Assembly: GCA_018664485.1 (NCBI GenBank)
Contig: JABJOE010000003.1
Location: 51,187-115,186, forward strand
Direction of reading: 5' to 3'
Length of the DNA stretch: 64,000 nt
Origin: Candidatus Uhrbacteria bacterium
GTDB taxonomy: Bacteria > Patescibacteria > ABY1 > SG8-24 > UBA9934
In this document: positions 16,263 to 25,572 of the stretch, one piece after another
How the letters are laid out: each line of letters starts with the position of its first letter
Position numbering within the stretch: position 1 is the stretch's first letter
Made by a program: the position numbers and the translations under genes
The notes under the pieces: generated by a model
Database searches by the model: none
What the model was told of the DNA's origin: nothing
What the model saw: only the letters and a program-made list of their open reading frames with translations

Positions 16263-16287
16263 TTAGTATTCTTCTTCTAAATATCGG

Positions 16288-16302
16288 CTAATGGCAGGAC
16301 GC
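16288..16302 (+). repeat. Inverted D-arm fragment of tRNA-Gln
   Basis: Fifteen bases, CTAATGGCAGGACGC, are identical to the D-arm region of the adjacent tRNA-Gln but in opposite orientation, 26 bp upstream of its 5' end. Confidence 0.6.
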
Positions 16303-16386
16303 TATGCGCTGCCACTGTACCTCTACTCATCTATTTGATCTAAATAGCGGTCGGAATATAACGATAAAAGCAACGATTGTCAACTT

Positions 16387-17148
16387 CTAAGTACGTATTC
16401 CCCAGCCAATTCGAAGTAAATGCCAAACAATGGCAAATAGCGAAACTATAAGAGAAATGATCATTATAACTCCAATCAGCCTGTTTGATTCTGAAACGCC
16501 AATCATTGAATATCGCAAACCATCAATAAAGTAGAAGAATGGATTTACGTAAGTTATAGCCTGAACTCTTTCTGGCAACATGCTTACTGAGTAGAAAATC
16601 CCTCCAACAAAACTTAGTGGTGTAATAACATAGGTGCCAACTACACCAAGCTGCTCAAAACTCTTTGCCCACAACCCAACAATCATACCTGCGAGCGCAA
16701 ACACCGTACCAACACTCGCAATATAGAACGCGAGCAATCCGAGATGTTCAACCTGCGCGATACCAAAGAGTATGGCGATCACATAAATTCCAGCACCAAC
16801 GATAGACGCGCGGAAAATTGATCCGATGATATACGCTAGTAGAATCTCGCCGTACGACAACGGTGCAACCAAAATCTCTTCAATACTTTTTGCAAAGCGA
16901 TGAAAATAAATACCAAACGCTGAATGAGAAAACCCAGCACTCATAATATTCATCATGAGAATTCCAGGAAACACGAACGAGATGTAACTCACGCCTGCAA
17001 TCAAATCAATCTTTCCGCCGATCACATATCCAAAAATGAAAATGTAGAGCAATGCAGAAATCCAAGGCGAAATAATAATCTGTGTTGGAACGCGGAATAT
17101 TCGCTCAATATCTCGCCGTACCAACGTATAAAGTCCTATCCAGTTCAT
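16387..17148 (-). CDS. ABC-2 type transporter permease
   Basis: 253 residues with six membrane segments, of the ABC-2 family that exports drugs, polysaccharides or lipids. Conserved traits include the N-terminal ERIFRVPTQII amphipathic helix and the late NPFFYFIDGLRYSM motif typical of DrrB/NodJ-like permeases. I chose the ATG at 17148, one base after the stop of the ATPase gene; an in-frame ATG at 17166 would overlap it. With the next gene it forms a two-gene exporter, probably assembled as two permeases and two ATPases. Confidence 0.9.
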   Translation of the reverse strand: MNWIGLYTLVRRDIERIFRVPTQIIISPWISALLYIFIFGYVIGGKIDLIAGVSYISFVFPGILMMNIMSAGFSHSAFGIYFHRFAKSIEEILVAPLSYGEILLAYIIGSIFRASIVGAGIYVIAILFGIAQVEHLGLLAFYIASVGTVFALAGMIVGLWAKSFEQLGVVGTYVITPLSFVGGIFYSVSMLPERVQAITYVNPFFYFIDGLRYSMIGVSESNRLIGVIMIISLIVSLFAIVWHLLRIGWGIRT

Positions 17149-17149
17149 A

Positions 17150-17875
17150 TTAGTCGCCAAGTTCATCTTTTGTAAGCTGAAGGTACCTCTTTTCCAACGT
17201 TCCGTCCTTTGTAAGATCTTTTACCGTTCCAGTCTCAGCTATTTTTCCCTTGTTCATAATGACGACAGTGTCACAGAGGAGCTCTACCTCTTCAAGATAA
17301 TGAGATGTCAAAAGAATCGTCTTTCCTTTTTTATTCAGGTCGCGCAGGTGATCCCATAGCTCATGCCGCAGCTCAACATCGACTCCCGCAGTTGGTTCGT
17401 CCAAAATCAACAGATCTGGATCATGTATAAGTGCACGCATCAACATCACACGACGCTTCATACCACCAGACAATTCACGGAACTGCTTCTTGCGATGCTC
17501 ATTCATTCCAAACTGCTCAATCAGTTCATCGACACGTACGGCACGCTCATCTTTTCTCATTCCGTAATAACCACCCATGTAGTCCAAAATCTTCTCCGTT
17601 GAGGCAAAGATCTCAGCATTAAATTCCTGTGGAGCAAGACCAACCAACCTTCTGGCCTTTCTGTAATCCTTATTTACATCAATACCAAAAAGCTTGATAT
17701 CACCTTTTACGTAGCGAGATACTCCAGTTATGCAGTTTATAGTTGTTGATTTCCCTGCTCCATTAGGCCCCAGAAAGCCAAAAAATTGACCTTTCTTAAC
17801 TGTAAACGAAAGATCATCTACAGCAACGTTAGATCCATATTCTTTTGTGAGATGTAAAATTTCAAGAGCGTTCAT
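17150..17875 (-). CDS. ABC-2 type transporter ATPase (DrrA/NodI-like)
   Basis: 241 residues. Walker A GPNGAGKST (about 36-44), signature LSGGMKRR, Walker B LLILDEPTAGVD, and the H-loop TSHYLEEVELL are all present. It powers the permease encoded directly downstream. Substrate cannot be predicted from sequence; relatives export antibiotics, lipo-oligosaccharides or haem. No separate promoter is obvious in the 23 bp after dnaX's start side, so both may be read from upstream of dnaX. Confidence 0.93.
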   Translation of the reverse strand: MNALEILHLTKEYGSNVAVDDLSFTVKKGQFFGFLGPNGAGKSTTINCITGVSRYVKGDIKLFGIDVNKDYRKARRLVGLAPQEFNAEIFASTEKILDYMGGYYGMRKDERAVRVDELIEQFGMNEHRKKQFRELSGGMKRRVMLMRALIHDPDLLILDEPTAGVDVELRHELWDHLRDLNKKGKTILLTSHYLEEVELLCDTVVIMNKGKIAETGTVKDLTKDGTLEKRYLQLTKDELGD

Positions 17876-17898
17876 AGTTTGTTTTATGTCCTCATCAC

Positions 17899-19596
17899 TT
17901 AAGCTACGACAGACCCGCCGAATGCCTCGACTAACTCATCAACCGTGTCGTCTACATTTTGCTCCATGTAAACCATCTCAAGGGAAACTGACTTCTGCAT
18001 CACCTCGTTGATAGCACGCATAAGCATATCTGAGTTTTTAGCCTGCTGCATTGTGTCGTAGTGGAAACGGTGCTCAAAACCAATCTCTACAATAGATCCT
18101 TTTACTTTAAGCGGTTTTGCTTTGTTTAGCACTAGAGGTAGCGCGATGTTTTCTTTTGAAACAAGCTCACAACAACGCTTCCACTTAGCTGCCAAATCCT
18201 CAACAGAAAAAGAGGCCTCACCATGAGCCTCTTCTTGGCCCTCCTCTACATTGTCTGGCTCCGCTTTAACAGGTGCTGCGGCCGGTGATTCTTTCTGCTC
18301 TACTTTTATCTCTTCGGGTACAGGTTCTGGCTCATCTGGCATATCGATGAGATCTTCGATTTGTATGTCTGCACTACTTGTTGATTGGGACGCCGGCTCT
18401 TCTGTAACTTTTTTTGGTTCAGGTTTTGCAGTCTCGGCGCTAGCTACCGGCTTTACTTCTTTTTTTGCAGCAGGCGGTGGAGTTGGCGGAGCTGGAGGTT
18501 CTTCCACGTTACCTTCACTAAATAGCCCAACAAATTCTACACACATTAACTCAAGTGGAAGCTGTGGGAAAATGTCAGATGACTTTTTAACCTTCGCGCC
18601 CAACAAGGCATCAAGCAACCATCGTGTTTTTGCCTGATTCAACGAGCTCGCAAGATTAGTCAATCGTTCCTGAGTAGTTTCATCATATCGAATATCTGAC
18701 GATCCAAGTTGGATAAATAACAACGCGCGAACCAATGAAAGGCACTCATCAATCAAATGTCGAATAGATCCACCTTGCGTCACAAATACTCCAAGATGAT
18801 CCAAACATTCTTTTGCATTGTTGCGGGATAAACTTTCCAATAGATCGATAGCGCTCGACACATATGTAACCGGCAACACAAGCGAAGCTGTATCTACGTC
18901 AATTGTTTTTTCTCCAAGTGCCAGCAATTGACCAAGGGTACTTTCAGCATCACGCAAACAACCCTCCGACACACGAATAACAGCATCGAGCACCAAATCA
19001 TCCACCTCAACACCTTCTTTGCCAGCCATCCACGAAAGCCGCTCTTTCATCGCTGACGCATCTAATCTACGAAAATCAAAACGCTGACAACGTGACAGAA
19101 TCGTTTGTGGAATTTTATGTACTTCTGTTGTAGCGAGGATAAACAGTGCGTGTGCCGGTGGTTCCTCGAGTGTTTTCAGCAGAGCGTTAAATGCACTCGT
19201 TGAAAGCATGTGCACCTCGTCGATTATAAAAACCTTGCGCTTACTCACTCCAGGCGGTACACGGACAGCTTCAATAATATTCTCACGAACATTGTCGACT
19301 CCAGTATGAGATGCCGCATCCATTTCAATAATATCCAATGTACGACCCTGCTCAAACGCCTGACAAGCAACACAGGCGCCACATGGCTCACCGCCCTTAC
19401 GGTCCAGACAGTTCACGCTCTTTGCAAGCAGTCGCGCGATAGTAGTCTTTCCAACACCACGAGGTCCTGAAAACAAATAGGCATGCGCAACGGATCCGCT
19501 TTGAATCTGATTCAATAGCGTTCGCTTCACATGCTCCTGGCCTGAAACGGCCTCAAACGTGGATGGTCTATATTTTCGGTAAAGTGCCTCAGCCAT
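17899..19596 (-). CDS. dnaX: DNA polymerase III tau/gamma subunit
   Basis: 565 residues. The clamp-loader AAA+ part contains Walker A GPRGVGKTT, the zinc-binding set CLDRKGGEPCGACVAC, Walker B VFIIDEVHML and sensor 1 FILATTEVHKIP with SRCQRF. It loads the sliding clamp during replication. A Pro/Glu-rich linker (about 370-460) leads to a tau-like C-terminal domain. I chose ATG at 19596 (MAEALYRKYRPSTF), the usual family start, over an upstream TTG. The gene has no clear ribosome binding site. Confidence 0.96.
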   Translation of the reverse strand: MAEALYRKYRPSTFEAVSGQEHVKRTLLNQIQSGSVAHAYLFSGPRGVGKTTIARLLAKSVNCLDRKGGEPCGACVACQAFEQGRTLDIIEMDAASHTGVDNVRENIIEAVRVPPGVSKRKVFIIDEVHMLSTSAFNALLKTLEEPPAHALFILATTEVHKIPQTILSRCQRFDFRRLDASAMKERLSWMAGKEGVEVDDLVLDAVIRVSEGCLRDAESTLGQLLALGEKTIDVDTASLVLPVTYVSSAIDLLESLSRNNAKECLDHLGVFVTQGGSIRHLIDECLSLVRALLFIQLGSSDIRYDETTQERLTNLASSLNQAKTRWLLDALLGAKVKKSSDIFPQLPLELMCVEFVGLFSEGNVEEPPAPPTPPPAAKKEVKPVASAETAKPEPKKVTEEPASQSTSSADIQIEDLIDMPDEPEPVPEEIKVEQKESPAAAPVKAEPDNVEEGQEEAHGEASFSVEDLAAKWKRCCELVSKENIALPLVLNKAKPLKVKGSIVEIGFEHRFHYDTMQQAKNSDMLMRAINEVMQKSVSLEMVYMEQNVDDTVDELVEAFGGSVVA

Positions 19597-19734
19597 AGTT
19601 GTGTCCAAATTCTTACGCTTCGCATTTTACCACACTTGAAAAACACTCTCTGAAATACTTATAGACAGTGCCAAATACACCAAATTGCTGTCAGACTACA
19701 TAATTCGGTGAATCAAATAATGGACTACGATAGG

Positions 19735-19763
19735 TTGACGAGAGGGTAAATAAGTGCTAAAGT
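19735..19763 (+). promoter_or_regulatory. Promoter of the 19828-20217 cassette
   Basis: TTGACG (19735-19740), 17 bp ending TGC, TAAAGT (19758-19763). Transcription would begin near 19770, which rules out the TTG at 19774 as a sensible start codon. Confidence 0.65.
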
Positions 19764-19827
19764 CCTCTCTTGCTTGAAGACAACAAGCTCGACCGCCACC
19801 TACCCCTCAAAAAAGGAGCGCAATCAC

Positions 19828-20217
19828 GTGCGCAAAACAATCGACTCAGCTATCTCGAGCTTCGCCACTCGGTTCCCTAAGATCTTCCCGATCGTAGGAA
19901 CCAAGTGCGCTTACTGCGGTGACATGGCAAAAACCAGACTGGAAGAAGGTATCCTCTGGTCGGTATTGCTCTACGGTGACCATGAGATCGAGGGCGCTCT
20001 TCTTTCGGCAGCAGCTCTCGATGACAACGCCCGATCAATGAAGGGTCTCTCCGTACGCATGATCATCGACAACAACCAAACAGATCACGTGCGCGCCTGG
20101 GCAATCCGGAAATACCGTGTGGACACGCCTCCCAGGCAAATCAAAAGTGTCCTTCGAGAATACTTTCCTGCCATCATGGCGGAAGTGCGCTCGATGCATC
20201 GTTCAAGTGAGACCTGA
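19828..20217 (+). CDS. Small soluble CxxC protein of unknown function (cassette)
   Basis: 129 residues from a GTG at 19828, preceded at good spacing by AAGGAG. The N-terminal part has GTKCAYCGD, a single CxxC that could bind metal as a dimer. The remainder is predicted alpha-helical, with an aliphatic LLSAAALDD and a basic end. An upstream in-frame TTG would begin four bases after the predicted transcription start, so I reject it. GC-rich, own promoter and terminator. Family not recognised. Confidence 0.75.
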   Translation: MRKTIDSAISSFATRFPKIFPIVGTKCAYCGDMAKTRLEEGILWSVLLYGDHEIEGALLSAAALDDNARSMKGLSVRMIIDNNQTDHVRAWAIRKYRVDTPPRQIKSVLREYFPAIMAEVRSMHRSSET

Positions 20218-20233
20218 AAGTCCCACCAATCAA

Positions 20234-20278
20234 GGCTCTCTCCCCGCCGCCTCTCTCGAGGTCGGCGGGGTAGCTTTT
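20234..20278 (+). terminator. Terminator of the 19828-20217 cassette
   Basis: CCCCGCCG and CGGCGGGG around a CTCTCTCGAGG loop, followed by TAGCTTTTTA. The loop and tail resemble the two T3-family terminators at 31380 and 31896. Confidence 0.8.
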
Positions 20279-20730
20279 TACTCTCTACACTTCTTTTCAA
20301 ATTCTCGAAGTCCCGCAACCTGTACGTCATCCAAGTGAACCTCCTTACGTCGTGATGACACGAAAGCAATCGCTTCGTCAGTAGTCATATTCTCAAATCT
20401 TATAAAATACGCAATTCCCATTGACGGCCCTCGCCCATGTCCATTCATACAATGCACATACACTTTCTCACCAAGTGAGATAACATCGTGCATTAAAGAA
20501 GAGCCGACCCACAAGTTCTCGAGTGTTGGCGCGGTGTGGTCAACCGTTGGAAGCCATAAATATCTGTCGACACCAAAAGCGGCATCGATCTTCTCTCCCT
20601 CCATGCTGATATCTGTCGTAACACCTTGCTTGAGCAACTCATCTTTAAAGTGAACAACACAGCACATGTTAGTTCCGATAAAAATGTTATCGTTGATCTT
20701 TGAATATTCCGTATTTACGTGCTTGTCCAT
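20278..20730 (-). CDS. Dual-specificity/tyrosine phosphatase-like protein
   Basis: 150 residues with the phosphatase signature HCMNGHGRGPS (C-x5-R-x-S/P), the catalytic Cys at about 98 and Arg at 104, and an upstream DHTAPT stretch where the general-acid Asp would lie. Small enough to be the catalytic domain alone. It probably removes phosphate from protein Tyr/Ser/Thr or a small ligand. I chose the ATG at 20730 (MDKHVNTEYSKI), as the longer start adds only six hydrophobic residues. It is AT-rich and native-looking, and converges on the cassette next to it. Confidence 0.75.
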   Translation of the reverse strand: MDKHVNTEYSKINDNIFIGTNMCCVVHFKDELLKQGVTTDISMEGEKIDAAFGVDRYLWLPTVDHTAPTLENLWVGSSLMHDVISLGEKVYVHCMNGHGRGPSMGIAYFIRFENMTTDEAIAFVSSRRKEVHLDDVQVAGLREFEKKCRE

Positions 20731-20772
20731 AAATTTGATAATTTGCAATGATAGGTGTTAGATATTCACGCT

Positions 20773-20797
20773 AAAACCTAATACCTAAAACCTCTTG
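20773..20797. repeat. Short CCTAA-type repeat
   Basis: AAAACCTAATACCTAAAACC-type sequence; its reverse complement recurs at 62729-62755 and a shorter version at about 49040. The rest of the 180-bp gap here shows nothing clear. Confidence 0.4.
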
Positions 20798-20931
20798 TTT
20801 CTCGCTTTGTTTAAGATTTGATTTTTGAGATTTGTTTGGAGACTTAATTCTTTAAAGTTGCTAAGTAATTGAGTCGTTAAGTTACTCAGCCCATAGCGAG
20901 TATTACAGTCAATCGTCACTGTTATCGTTTT

Positions 20932-23430
20932 CTACTTAGTACTCTGTACCGTTGGTGGCATCTTCGGTTTCGTACTTGTTGTAGCACCGATTCCAGCACG
21001 AATAGCGATCTCACGCTCCACCAAGTCCTTAGGACGACCGTATGTTAAACGAGATACTTCCTTCAGAGCATCAACAAGTCGTTGATTCGGCTTTTCTGGT
21101 GAAATGGTTTTTAATGTTAGAGGTTTTGTTTGAGATTCATCGATCATCAACTTCGCATTCCACGTGAACTTCGCATTGTTCATCAAATCATAACCTGAAA
21201 GAGTCGGCTCATACATCTTTGCCAATACCTCAGTGTCATCAGGCCCAACACGCGACACCAATGTAGTTCCAACGTTACCCAATACAGCATCACGAATCTC
21301 AGTCTTTCCGTCTTTTACAAGCTGTCCCATGTACTGGTGAGCTAAAATCAAGTTCAGCTTATACTTTCGGGCCTCAGACAGAATAGTCGCGATTGATGGC
21401 GTAATGAAGTTCTGGAACTCATCGATATACAGGAAGAAGTCTCGGCGTTCTTCCTCTGGGATATCCGCGCGACTAAACGCTGCCATCTGCAGCTTTGACA
21501 CAATAATCAAACCAAGCAAGTTAGCGTTCACATCTCCAGTTTTACCTTTGGACAGGTTGATCAAAAGAATCTTTCCCTCATCCATTATTTTTCGAAAATC
21601 AAACGATGATTTTGCCTGACCAATAATATTTCGCATCATCTCATTCTCCACGAATCGTCCAACCTTTGACACCAAGTAACCCATCATCTCGGACTTATGG
21701 TAGTCACTTGTCTTTGCCATCTCATCCTCCCAGAAAGAACGAACAACCGGATCGGTCACCTTTGAAACCCATCGTTTCTGGAATGCTTCATCTGAAATCA
21801 TTCGAGGGATCTCTGCAATCGTTCCAGGATTCTCGGTATCAGCCATCAGCGTCAACATGAAGTTACGCATGTTATGCTCGAACATCGGTCCGATCATCTC
21901 AGGCGGGAACAACATGTAGAAAATTGAAATCATGTCCTGAACTACGAAGTCTTTCATGTTTTCGTCACGTGCCTCGAGCATGTTAAGCCCCATTGGCCGC
22001 TCCAAATCTGACGGGTTGAAGTAGACAACGTCGTCAATACGATCTTTTGGAATAGATCCTAAAATATCATCAACCAAATCACCATGCGGATCCACAACAC
22101 AAACTCCATGACCGTTTTTAATATCCTGAAGAGCCAGGTACCGCAAGAACCAAGATTTACCAGAACCAGTCTTACCAATCATGTACATGTGGCGCTGACG
22201 ATCGCTTGGCTGCATGTAAATATCAGTACGATGTCCTCGATACATGTTGTAACCAACCAAAAATCCTTCCGTTGGAAGGCCTGCCGGGGCAGCAGCAACA
22301 CGAGCCCCCATCCATCTGATGTTTGGAGTCTCAGTACTAGTAAGTGGCAGATGCCACAAACTCGCCATCTCTTCCGTGTTTAAAACAATTCTATATTTCT
22401 CTCGATACTGGCGGAAAATAAAATCGTTAATGAGCTTCTTCTTTTTTGGAATACTCGTTTCAAAAGCATTACCGTACTCATAAATATTGTACTGACTATA
22501 TGCCTGGAGCACGTGATTCAAATATGACTTCGCAGCCTCGGCGCTCGAAGCACTCGCCACAACTCGAATATTCACATCCATTCCAGCTTTACTAGCCTTA
22601 TCTTGAATTCCCTCGAGCATTTTCTGCTCTGCAGGTGTAAGCTGCCTTTTCTCCTTTGTTTTATCAGCCTCCCTATCTTCTTTCGATTTTACAGCGCTCA
22701 TCCAACTGCCCCCTTGTTTCTTTCCAGACTTAGCATCTTCAAAAGACATCCCCTTCTGCATATTCTTCACAACTTTCTTACCTAAACTTCGCCATGAAGC
22801 ACGTGCAGAACGAACAATATACTGAACAGCAACACCGTCACCTTCAGGAACATTTGAAAGAGCGTTGGTGATTCCATTGAGTGGATCCGTTTCTAAATCT
22901 TTATAGGTTTTGATTGGCAACGCGTTTTCACGTTTGAATTTTAAATATCCTCCGACAATAGTTCCAGATGATGAAAAGATATTATAGTCCTTCACCGGTT
23001 CGATCATCGCGTCTGAATACTGCGCGTTTAACTGCTGCTCCACAAAATCATGCATGTACTTTGGAAGCGTGATGTAAAACGTGATCAACTTATGATGAGC
23101 GACGATTTCGAGCGCTATTACATCTGAACGCCCAAAAAGCCACGACTTAAACCCCTTTTGAGCTTTCAATCCACCGATTGCAGAAAAGAAAGTCTCAGCA
23201 ATGGAGATATCTTCTTGAATCTCTACGGTACGATCATCTGTTGTAGCTTCTTTTTCGCTTTTAAACTTTGGGATAGTCACCATCAGCGTTATATTCGCAT
23301 ACTGACCACCACGCAACATCTGTGACTTATGCAAAACATCACGAACTATATAAAGAACGATAGTTAAAATGATGATCAGCCCGACTACGCCGATCAATAT
23401 GTACACTAACGTTTGCATTTCTTCGGTCAT
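20932..23430 (-). CDS. VirD4/TraG-like membrane DNA-translocase ATPase
   Basis: 832 residues: one N-terminal membrane helix (about 8-30), a long N-terminal region, then an ATPase core with Walker A MIGKTGSGKSW at about 430 and Walker B FFLYIDEFQNF. After it come AHQYMGQL and a TraG/TraM-recognition-type C-terminus. Proteins of this build are widespread in Patescibacteria and are thought to act in type IV secretion or pilus/DNA transport. Its start overlaps the stop of the preceding gene by four bases (ATGA), so the two are coupled. Confidence 0.85.
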   Translation of the reverse strand: MTEEMQTLVYILIGVVGLIIILTIVLYIVRDVLHKSQMLRGGQYANITLMVTIPKFKSEKEATTDDRTVEIQEDISIAETFFSAIGGLKAQKGFKSWLFGRSDVIALEIVAHHKLITFYITLPKYMHDFVEQQLNAQYSDAMIEPVKDYNIFSSSGTIVGGYLKFKRENALPIKTYKDLETDPLNGITNALSNVPEGDGVAVQYIVRSARASWRSLGKKVVKNMQKGMSFEDAKSGKKQGGSWMSAVKSKEDREADKTKEKRQLTPAEQKMLEGIQDKASKAGMDVNIRVVASASSAEAAKSYLNHVLQAYSQYNIYEYGNAFETSIPKKKKLINDFIFRQYREKYRIVLNTEEMASLWHLPLTSTETPNIRWMGARVAAAPAGLPTEGFLVGYNMYRGHRTDIYMQPSDRQRHMYMIGKTGSGKSWFLRYLALQDIKNGHGVCVVDPHGDLVDDILGSIPKDRIDDVVYFNPSDLERPMGLNMLEARDENMKDFVVQDMISIFYMLFPPEMIGPMFEHNMRNFMLTLMADTENPGTIAEIPRMISDEAFQKRWVSKVTDPVVRSFWEDEMAKTSDYHKSEMMGYLVSKVGRFVENEMMRNIIGQAKSSFDFRKIMDEGKILLINLSKGKTGDVNANLLGLIIVSKLQMAAFSRADIPEEERRDFFLYIDEFQNFITPSIATILSEARKYKLNLILAHQYMGQLVKDGKTEIRDAVLGNVGTTLVSRVGPDDTEVLAKMYEPTLSGYDLMNNAKFTWNAKLMIDESQTKPLTLKTISPEKPNQRLVDALKEVSRLTYGRPKDLVEREIAIRAGIGATTSTKPKMPPTVQSTK

Positions 23431-23951
23431 AGTTTGTTTTGAGATGCTTTCGCTTGTTCTTGAGCGTACTTCAAAAGTTTATCCGCTTTAATCTTCGCTT
23501 CCTGCTCTAAGAAATATTTATTTACTCCAGGCACTATCTTCAACCAGTCTCGAATTAGCTGAAAGATTTTTTTAATCTTAAACTTTCCACCCGCAACCAT
23601 CTCGCGAATTTTCGAAGCAGTCTCTTCACCCTTCTGTTTAAACTCCCACTTCTTATCGTCTGGAAGAGAGAGGAACAAGTCCGTAAGATCGTCCTGCAAA
23701 ATACTTTCAATGTCAGTTAGTATTGGATCCTTTTCAATAGGCACCGCGCTTGGTGCCGCGGGTGCTGCAGGCATCTTTACCTGAACCGGCTCTGGAGTAT
23801 CATTACCGTCCTGCTCATCTCCCTCGCCCTGCTCAGATTGCTCGTGTTGCTCTTTTGATTCCTGGCCAGTTTCTTTTGGAGACTCAAAAGTTGCATCCTT
23901 CGGCTCAGGCTGCTGCTCGGGAGTAATAAAATTGGCCTCCTCTTCAGGCAT
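23427..23951 (-). CDS. Partner protein of the TraG-like ATPase, function unknown
   Basis: 174 residues. The first half is disordered: acidic and Gln/Pro-rich (EQQPEPKDATFESPKETGQE). The second half is helical and basic, with LFLSLPDDKKWEFKQKGEE and a Lys-rich end. The gene overlaps the ATPase gene by ATGA, which suggests a fixed ratio of the two products. It may be a cytosolic adaptor that recruits substrate; that is inference from context. Confidence 0.8.
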   Translation of the reverse strand: MPEEEANFITPEQQPEPKDATFESPKETGQESKEQHEQSEQGEGDEQDGNDTPEPVQVKMPAAPAAPSAVPIEKDPILTDIESILQDDLTDLFLSLPDDKKWEFKQKGEETASKIREMVAGGKFKIKKIFQLIRDWLKIVPGVNKYFLEQEAKIKADKLLKYAQEQAKASQNKL

Positions 23952-24003
23952 GTATATATTTTAACACATTTACATACGCTTCCTACAGCGATTTATGTAT
24001 AAG

Positions 24004-24032
24004 AAAAACACGCCATTAAATCATTTGGCGTG
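24004..24032 (-). terminator. Terminator of cysS
   Basis: CACGCCA/TGGCGTG stem with AAATCATT-type loop and a U-run on the minus strand. Confidence 0.75.
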
Positions 24033-24047
24033 CTGTTCCGTTTTACG

Positions 24048-25436
24048 TTATCTGACAGGTCTTAGTAACTGGCCCTTGGGATGGTCTTCAACTACAAGTC
24101 CTAGAGCTTTCAGTTCGTCTCGCAGACTATCCGATGCATCGAAATCTTTTTGTGCACGGGCGTCTTTACGCTTGTCGAGGATCGCTTGTACATCTTCGCG
24201 TGCACCAGCTTCTTGTGCCGCCCGTAACTCTCCGTCCAGATTAAAACCTAGAAAACCATCCATCTCAAACAACGTAGCAAGTTTCGTTGACCAGTTCATT
24301 TCTTTGTCTTTTGCAACGTCCCACAGAACAGCAAGTGCACCCGGTGTATCTAAGTCGTCGTGCAACTTGTCACGAAAGCGTTGTATAGCGATGTTGTCTG
24401 ATTCTGTCGGTGCTGCGAAATGCATCCAGATTGCATCACGCAAGTTGTTCAAAGCATTCTGCGCTGCATCAACCGCCTCCCACGTAAAGTTAATCGGAGA
24501 ACGATAATGAGCACCTAAAGTGAAGTAGCGGAATGCCAGCGGATCAATTCCACGTTCAATCAGATCATCAATCGAATACACGTTATTCAACGACTTCGAC
24601 ATTTTGCCGCCGTCAATCAAAATAAACTCGTTATGCAGCCAGTAGTTTGATTGGTTGTTCTTGTAGACGCCCTGAGTCTGCGCGATCTCGTTTTCATGAT
24701 GTACAGGCCCCAGATCCATTCCACCAGTGTGGATATCAAACGGCGAACCGAGATATTCAATACTCATCGCAGAACATTCAATGTGCCAACCCGGGAATCC
24801 AACGCCCCAAGGTGACTCCCACTCCATCTGGCGCTTCTCACCTTCTTTTGAAAACTTCCACAATGCAAAGTCCGAAGAATTCTTCTTTTCTTTATTCACC
24901 TGCACGCGAGCACCCTCTTCCTTGTCTTCTAGCTTCTGATTTGAAAGCTTTCCGTAGTCATCAAGTTTTGAAGTATCGAAATAGATTCCGTCAGACGTTT
25001 TATATGTGTAACCATTACCCTCGAGCTCTCCAACCATTTTAATCTGTTGCTCGATGTGATCTGTAGCTTTCGGCATCACGTCCGGACGCTTAATATTCAG
25101 ACGATCCATGTCAGTCAAAAACTGATTTGTGTAGAACTCTGCAATATCCCAAGCGGTCTTGCCTTCCTTGGCAGCAGCCTTCTCCATTTTGTCATCACCG
25201 TCCGAACCATCGTCGGTTAAATGACCGACATCCGTGATGTTCATTACGTGCTTGATCTTATATCCATCAAATTCAAACAAACGATGAACAAAATCCGCAA
25301 ATAGAAAGGCTCTGAAGTTTCCAATCGATGCCGTGTGATAAACCGTCGGTCCACATGAATAGATCCCAACCTCGAGATCTTTAAGAGGTTTAAAATCCTC
25401 TTTTTTGCGTGAAAGTGAGTTTGTAAATTGGATCAT
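24048..25436 (-). CDS. cysS: Cysteinyl-tRNA synthetase
   Basis: 462 residues, class I. It attaches cysteine to tRNA-Cys. Zinc ligands are visible as Cys28 (CGPTVY), Cys in WHIECSAMS, and the HTGGMDLGPVHHENE segment. KMSKSLNN is intact. The first signature motif reads S37-I-G-N instead of the usual H-I-G-H/N, so the first histidine is replaced by serine. Whether this is a lineage trait cannot be decided here. No ribosome binding site is visible before the ATG at 25436. Confidence 0.95.
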   Translation of the reverse strand: MIQFTNSLSRKKEDFKPLKDLEVGIYSCGPTVYHTASIGNFRAFLFADFVHRLFEFDGYKIKHVMNITDVGHLTDDGSDGDDKMEKAAAKEGKTAWDIAEFYTNQFLTDMDRLNIKRPDVMPKATDHIEQQIKMVGELEGNGYTYKTSDGIYFDTSKLDDYGKLSNQKLEDKEEGARVQVNKEKKNSSDFALWKFSKEGEKRQMEWESPWGVGFPGWHIECSAMSIEYLGSPFDIHTGGMDLGPVHHENEIAQTQGVYKNNQSNYWLHNEFILIDGGKMSKSLNNVYSIDDLIERGIDPLAFRYFTLGAHYRSPINFTWEAVDAAQNALNNLRDAIWMHFAAPTESDNIAIQRFRDKLHDDLDTPGALAVLWDVAKDKEMNWSTKLATLFEMDGFLGFNLDGELRAAQEAGAREDVQAILDKRKDARAQKDFDASDSLRDELKALGLVVEDHPKGQLLRPVR

Positions 25437-25520
25437 AATGTCTATACGCTATCACACAAAGCCTCCTGAGAACAGATGAAGCATTGATTGATTTATCTTG
25501 GGTTTAATGAGGAGTATATG

Positions 25521-25561
25521 AAAAAAACAACGACCCCCGACCACACTAGCGTGGACGGGGG
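25521..25561 (-). terminator. Terminator of the 25573-26274 cassette
   Basis: GCCCCCGTCCACG pairs with the complementary GACCCCCGACCAC arm (two mismatches), followed on the minus strand by GTTGTTTTTTT. Confidence 0.8.
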
Positions 25562-25572
25562 CGAGACGCAGT

